Shown here: in pieces, positions 61,672 to 64,000 of the stretch
How the letters are laid out: every line of letters starts with the position of its first letter
How positions within the stretch are numbered: position 1 is the first letter of the stretch
Origin: Devosia sp. ZB163
GTDB taxonomy: Bacteria; Pseudomonadota; Alphaproteobacteria; Rhizobiales; Devosiaceae
Length of the DNA stretch: 64,000 nucleotides
Assembly (NCBI RefSeq): GCF_028613635.1
Contig: NZ_JAQRMY010000001.1
Span: 910,331 to 974,330 of the forward strand
Reading direction: 5' to 3'
The notes under the pieces: model-generated
The model's input: the letters and a program-made list of their open reading frames with translations, nothing else
What the model was told of the DNA's origin: nothing
Databases searched by the model: none
Program-made: the position numbers and the translations under genes

Positions 61672-62730
61672 ATGGCGGGCGTGACGCTCAGCGAAGTGCG
61701 CAAGGCCTATGGCGGCCTCGAGGTCATCCACGGGGTCGACCTCGAGGTGACACCGGGCGAGTTCCTCGTGCTCGTCGGCCCCTCGGGCTGCGGCAAGTCC
61801 ACCCTGCTGCGCATGATCGCCGGGCTCGAGGAGATCACCGACGGCACGATCGCCATCGGCGACCGCATCGTCAACGACGTGCCCGCCAGCCAGCGCATCC
61901 TCTCGATGGTGTTCCAGTCCTACGCGCTCTACCCGCACATGAGCGTCAGGAAGAACCTCGCCTTCGGCCTCACCAACCTCAGGATGCCGCGCCCCGAGAT
62001 CGAGCGCCGCGTCGCCGAGGCTGCCCGCATCCTGCAGATCGGCGAACTGATGGAGCGCAAGCCCAGGCAACTGAGCGGCGGCCAGAAGCAGCGCGTCGCC
62101 ATCGGCCGCGCGATCGTGCGCGAGCCGCAGCTCTTTCTCTTCGACGAACCGCTCTCCAACCTCGATGCCGAGCTCCGCGTCCAGATGCGCGTCGAGCTCG
62201 CCAACCTCTACAACCGGCTGGGAACGACGATGATCTACGTCACCCACGACCAGGTCGAAGCCATGACCATGGCGACCCGTATCGCAGTGCTGTCCAAGGG
62301 CAATGTCGAGCAGGTCGGCACGCCCTACGAGCTCTACAACTTCCCGCGCAACCGCTTCGTCGCCACCTTCATCGGCTCGCCGAAGATGAACATGATCGAC
62401 GCCGTCGCCACTTCCGGCACGGCCGCGTTCGATGATCTCGGCGCGCTCCCGATCGCCGCCGCGGATGGGCCGGTCAGCATCGGCGTCCGCCCCGAGCAGG
62501 TCGCCATCGGCGGCGAGGGTGAACTCACGGCCGAAGGCACCGTCTCGCTGGTCGAATACCTGGGCAGCGAGATTTTCGTCCATGTCCGTCTCGCCTCGGG
62601 CCGCACGCTCCTCGCCAAGGCCGACGGCAAGGCCCCGCACAAGCTGGGCGACCGGCTACCCGTCGCCATAAGGCGCGAAAACCTCCACCTCTTCGACGCC
62701 GCCGGCCTCGCCCTGCCGCGCGCCGCCTAG
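61672..62730 (+). CDS. Sugar ABC ATPase, MsmK/UgpC type
   Basis: 352 residues. Walker A GPSGCGKST at 36-44, Q-loop VFQSYALYPHMSVRKNLAFG, signature LSGGQKQRVA, Walker B LFLFDEPLSNLDAELR, H-loop YVTHDQVEAMT. The C-terminal OB-like (TOBE) domain contains FIGSPKMNM and IGVRPEQVAIG. It completes the importer operon. No regulator is adjacent. Confidence 0.93.
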   Translation: MAGVTLSEVRKAYGGLEVIHGVDLEVTPGEFLVLVGPSGCGKSTLLRMIAGLEEITDGTIAIGDRIVNDVPASQRILSMVFQSYALYPHMSVRKNLAFGLTNLRMPRPEIERRVAEAARILQIGELMERKPRQLSGGQKQRVAIGRAIVREPQLFLFDEPLSNLDAELRVQMRVELANLYNRLGTTMIYVTHDQVEAMTMATRIAVLSKGNVEQVGTPYELYNFPRNRFVATFIGSPKMNMIDAVATSGTAAFDDLGALPIAAADGPVSIGVRPEQVAIGGEGELTAEGTVSLVEYLGSEIFVHVRLASGRTLLAKADGKAPHKLGDRLPVAIRRENLHLFDAAGLALPRAA

Positions 62731-62756
62731 ACCCCACCACAACTGCCTCGGCAACG

Positions 62757-62789
62757 CCCTCATGGCCGGGACAAGCCCGGTGATGAGGG
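62757..62789. terminator. Palindrome between convergent genes (probable bidirectional terminator)
   Basis: CCCTCAT-GG-CCGGG pairs with CCCGG-TG-ATGAGGG around an ACAAG loop. It lies 27 bp after the ATPase stop and 17 bp after the isomerase stop, where both transcripts converge. No T-run follows. Confidence 0.55.
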
Positions 62790-62805
62790 GGCGATCAGGG
62801 GACGG

Positions 62806-63606
62806 TCAGGCTGCCGGCACCGCTTGCAGGTACGGCTTCATCCACCCGAGCCCCTCGCTCGTGCCACCAAGCGGTCGGTACTCGCAGCCGATCCAGCCGT
62901 CATAGCCGAGCCGGTCGAGCTCGCTCAGCACGAACGCATAGTTGATCTCGCCGGTCCCCGGCTCGTGCCGGCCGGGCGTATCGGCGATCTGGATGTGGCC
63001 GATCTGCTCGCGCAACCGCTCGTAGGTCGGCACCAGGTCCCCGCGCATCACCTGCGCATGGTAGATGTCGTACTGGATCTTGAACGCCCCCGGTCCCGCC
63101 GCCGCGAGCAGCCGCTCCGCATGGTCGGTGGTCGATACGAAAAAGCCCGGCATGTCGCGCAGGTTGATCGGTTCGACGAGCAGCTGCACGCCGGCCTCGC
63201 GAAACCGCGGCGCCGCATATTGAAGGTTCGCCACCAGCGTCGCTTCCAGCACCTCGGACGCAACACCGGCCGGCACAATCCCGGCAAGGCAGTTCACCTT
63301 CGGGCATCCCAGCACGCGCGCATAGTCGAGCGCCACCTCCACCCCGGCGCGGAATTCCTCGATCCGGTCCGGATGGCACGCAATGCCGCGCTCGCCCGCG
63401 CCCCAGTTTCCCGCCGGCATGTTGAACAGCGCCTGCTCGAGCCCGTTCGTCTTCAGCAGCCCGGCGATCTCGCCAGCCGGCGCGACATAGGGCGACACAT
63501 ACTCGACCGCCTTGAAGCCATCGCGGGCCGCCGCCGCGAAGCGCTCGAAGAACGGCAACTCGGGATAGAGGAACGAGAGGTTCGCAGAGAATTTCAGCAT
63601 GTGCAT
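62806..63606 (-). CDS. Hydroxypyruvate isomerase-like TIM-barrel enzyme (Hyi/OtnI family)
   Basis: 266 residues; two ATGs two codons apart (63606 and 63600), MLKFSANLSFLYPELPF being the conserved start. AP endonuclease-2 (xylose-isomerase-like) barrel with LLVEPINLRDMPGFFVS (Glu), QYDIYHAQVMRGDL (Asp, His), HIQIADTPGRHEPGTGEINY and WIGCEYRPLG (Glu). The family isomerises hydroxypyruvate with tartronate semialdehyde, or 2-oxo-tetronate. No other glyoxylate- or tetronate-pathway gene is in the window. A small-sugar-acid pathway would fit the surrounding sugar catabolism. Confidence 0.85.
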   Translation of the reverse strand: MHMLKFSANLSFLYPELPFFERFAAAARDGFKAVEYVSPYVAPAGEIAGLLKTNGLEQALFNMPAGNWGAGERGIACHPDRIEEFRAGVEVALDYARVLGCPKVNCLAGIVPAGVASEVLEATLVANLQYAAPRFREAGVQLLVEPINLRDMPGFFVSTTDHAERLLAAAGPGAFKIQYDIYHAQVMRGDLVPTYERLREQIGHIQIADTPGRHEPGTGEINYAFVLSELDRLGYDGWIGCEYRPLGGTSEGLGWMKPYLQAVPAA

Positions 63607-63869
63607 TCGTACCCGTCGTGCCGATTACCCGACACCTGCATGTCGACGGTTCTGGCCCTGTGCTTCCGACTGCCGACAACCCAAGCGACCGGCCGCGCAT
63701 ACAGATCACCTCCCGCTGTGGAACGCCATCGTGGCAGCCGTGATACCTCGCCCAAATCGGTCGCCGGCTCCGCGCTGCTCATCCTGATCGGGGCCTGACC
63801 GCGCCGTTCACAGCGGGTTCACTTGCCCGCGCATATTTGCCCGCCCCACAACGAGCCATCAGCGAGTTT
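63607..63869. promoter_or_regulatory. Divergent intergenic region between isomerase-like and oxidoreductase genes
   Basis: About 260 bp with the promoters of two divergent genes. No clear palindrome or sigma-70 pair stands out. The small frames here lack coding character. Confidence 0.3.
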
Positions 63870-64000
63870 ATGGGAATGGACAAACGCTTTCCGCTTGAAG
63901 ATCAGATCGACATGCTGGCCTCGGCCCTGCGCGGCCGGGTGATCGCACCGGGCAATGCCGATTACGACACCGTGCGCCTGACGGCGGCGGGCAACTTCGA
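63870..64000 (+). CDS. FAD-linked oxidoreductase, 5-prime fragment
   Basis: About 43 codons before the window ends. Start is ATG at 63870 or 63876. LRGRVIAPGNADYDTVRLTAAGNF fits the very N-terminus of the BBE-type FAD_binding_4 oxidoreductases (L.G.v..P.d..Yd..R), which bind FAD covalently and oxidise sugars or similar alcohols. The call depends on this short motif only. Confidence 0.6.
   Translation, partial: MGMDKRFPLEDQIDMLASALRGRVIAPGNADYDTVRLTAAGNF

Noticed and set aside
1-64000. Insertion sequences, integrases, tRNAs or CRISPR arrays
   Set aside because: Searched by eye for transposase motifs, terminal inverted repeats, regularly spaced direct repeats and tRNA-like cloverleafs; none was convincing.

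Overview
The window is a chromosomal segment of a high-GC Gram-negative bacterium. An alphaproteobacterium of the order Hyphomicrobiales (Devosia-like) is the best guess. This rests on the general style of the genes: stacked ABC importers with enolase-superfamily sugar-acid enzymes, ATGA-type gene overlaps, and GC-rich palindromic intergenic elements. No rRNA or tRNA is present to confirm it. I see no insertion sequences, integrases or CRISPR arrays.

Layout. (1) Positions 1-9.7 kb hold the edge of a non-flagellar type III secretion (T3SS) locus: a YopN/TyeA-type gatekeeper (SctW), a CesT-type chaperone, two small helical proteins (one needle- or rod-like), a Crp-family regulator, an FHA-containing inner-ring protein (SctD) with an unusual large C-terminal extension, and a GspD-like lipoprotein secretin. 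At the left edge are an ExbB/MotA-like subunit and two different ExbD-like subunits, an unusual neighbour for a T3SS. The export-gate and ATPase genes would have to lie left of position 1 or elsewhere. (2) 10.1-27.4 kb is a surface-polysaccharide locus. Its gene content closely follows the Pseudomonas aeruginosa O5 B-band locus (wbpA, B, D, E, G, I, hisH2/hisF2, wzx, wzy-like, two GT4 transferases, a wbpK/V-like reductase and a family 3 acyltransferase). It predicts a polymer containing 2,3-diamino-2,3-dideoxy-mannuronic acid with an acetamidino group. It also carries a membrane-anchored glucuronyl-C5-epimerase-like protein that could make the L-gulo epimer in the polymer. Its middle part is visibly less GC-rich than the flanks.

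(3) 27.9-36.1 kb is one leftward operon: IclR regulator, rhamnose mutarotase-like protein, L-rhamnonate dehydratase-like enzyme, and a complete Opp/Dpp-type ABC importer. A TTCCA/TGGAA inverted-repeat operator candidate precedes it. (4) 36.5-46.8 kb is a second sugar or sugar-acid locus: nucleoside hydrolase, second mutarotase-like protein, a second enolase-superfamily dehydratase, a GntR regulator with two winged-helix domains, a divergent ribose-type ABC importer, and a third enolase-superfamily enzyme. (5) 47.7-55.8 kb is a complete kdp potassium-uptake operon (two micro-ORFs including kdpF, then kdpABCDE) with an 11-bp-period direct repeat upstream. (6) 55.9-62.7 kb is a carbohydrate-import operon: a shrunken phytanoyl-CoA dioxygenase relic, a six-hairpin-type glycoside hydrolase, and a Tat-exported binding protein with two permeases and an ATPase. 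The window ends with a hydroxypyruvate isomerase-like enzyme and the first codons of an FAD-linked oxidoreductase.

The most interesting parts are the T3SS edge (ExbBD-like genes, GspD-like secretin, extended SctD with a decayed copy of its own 3-prime end) and the O5-like locus with its candidate diaminouronate C5-epimerase.
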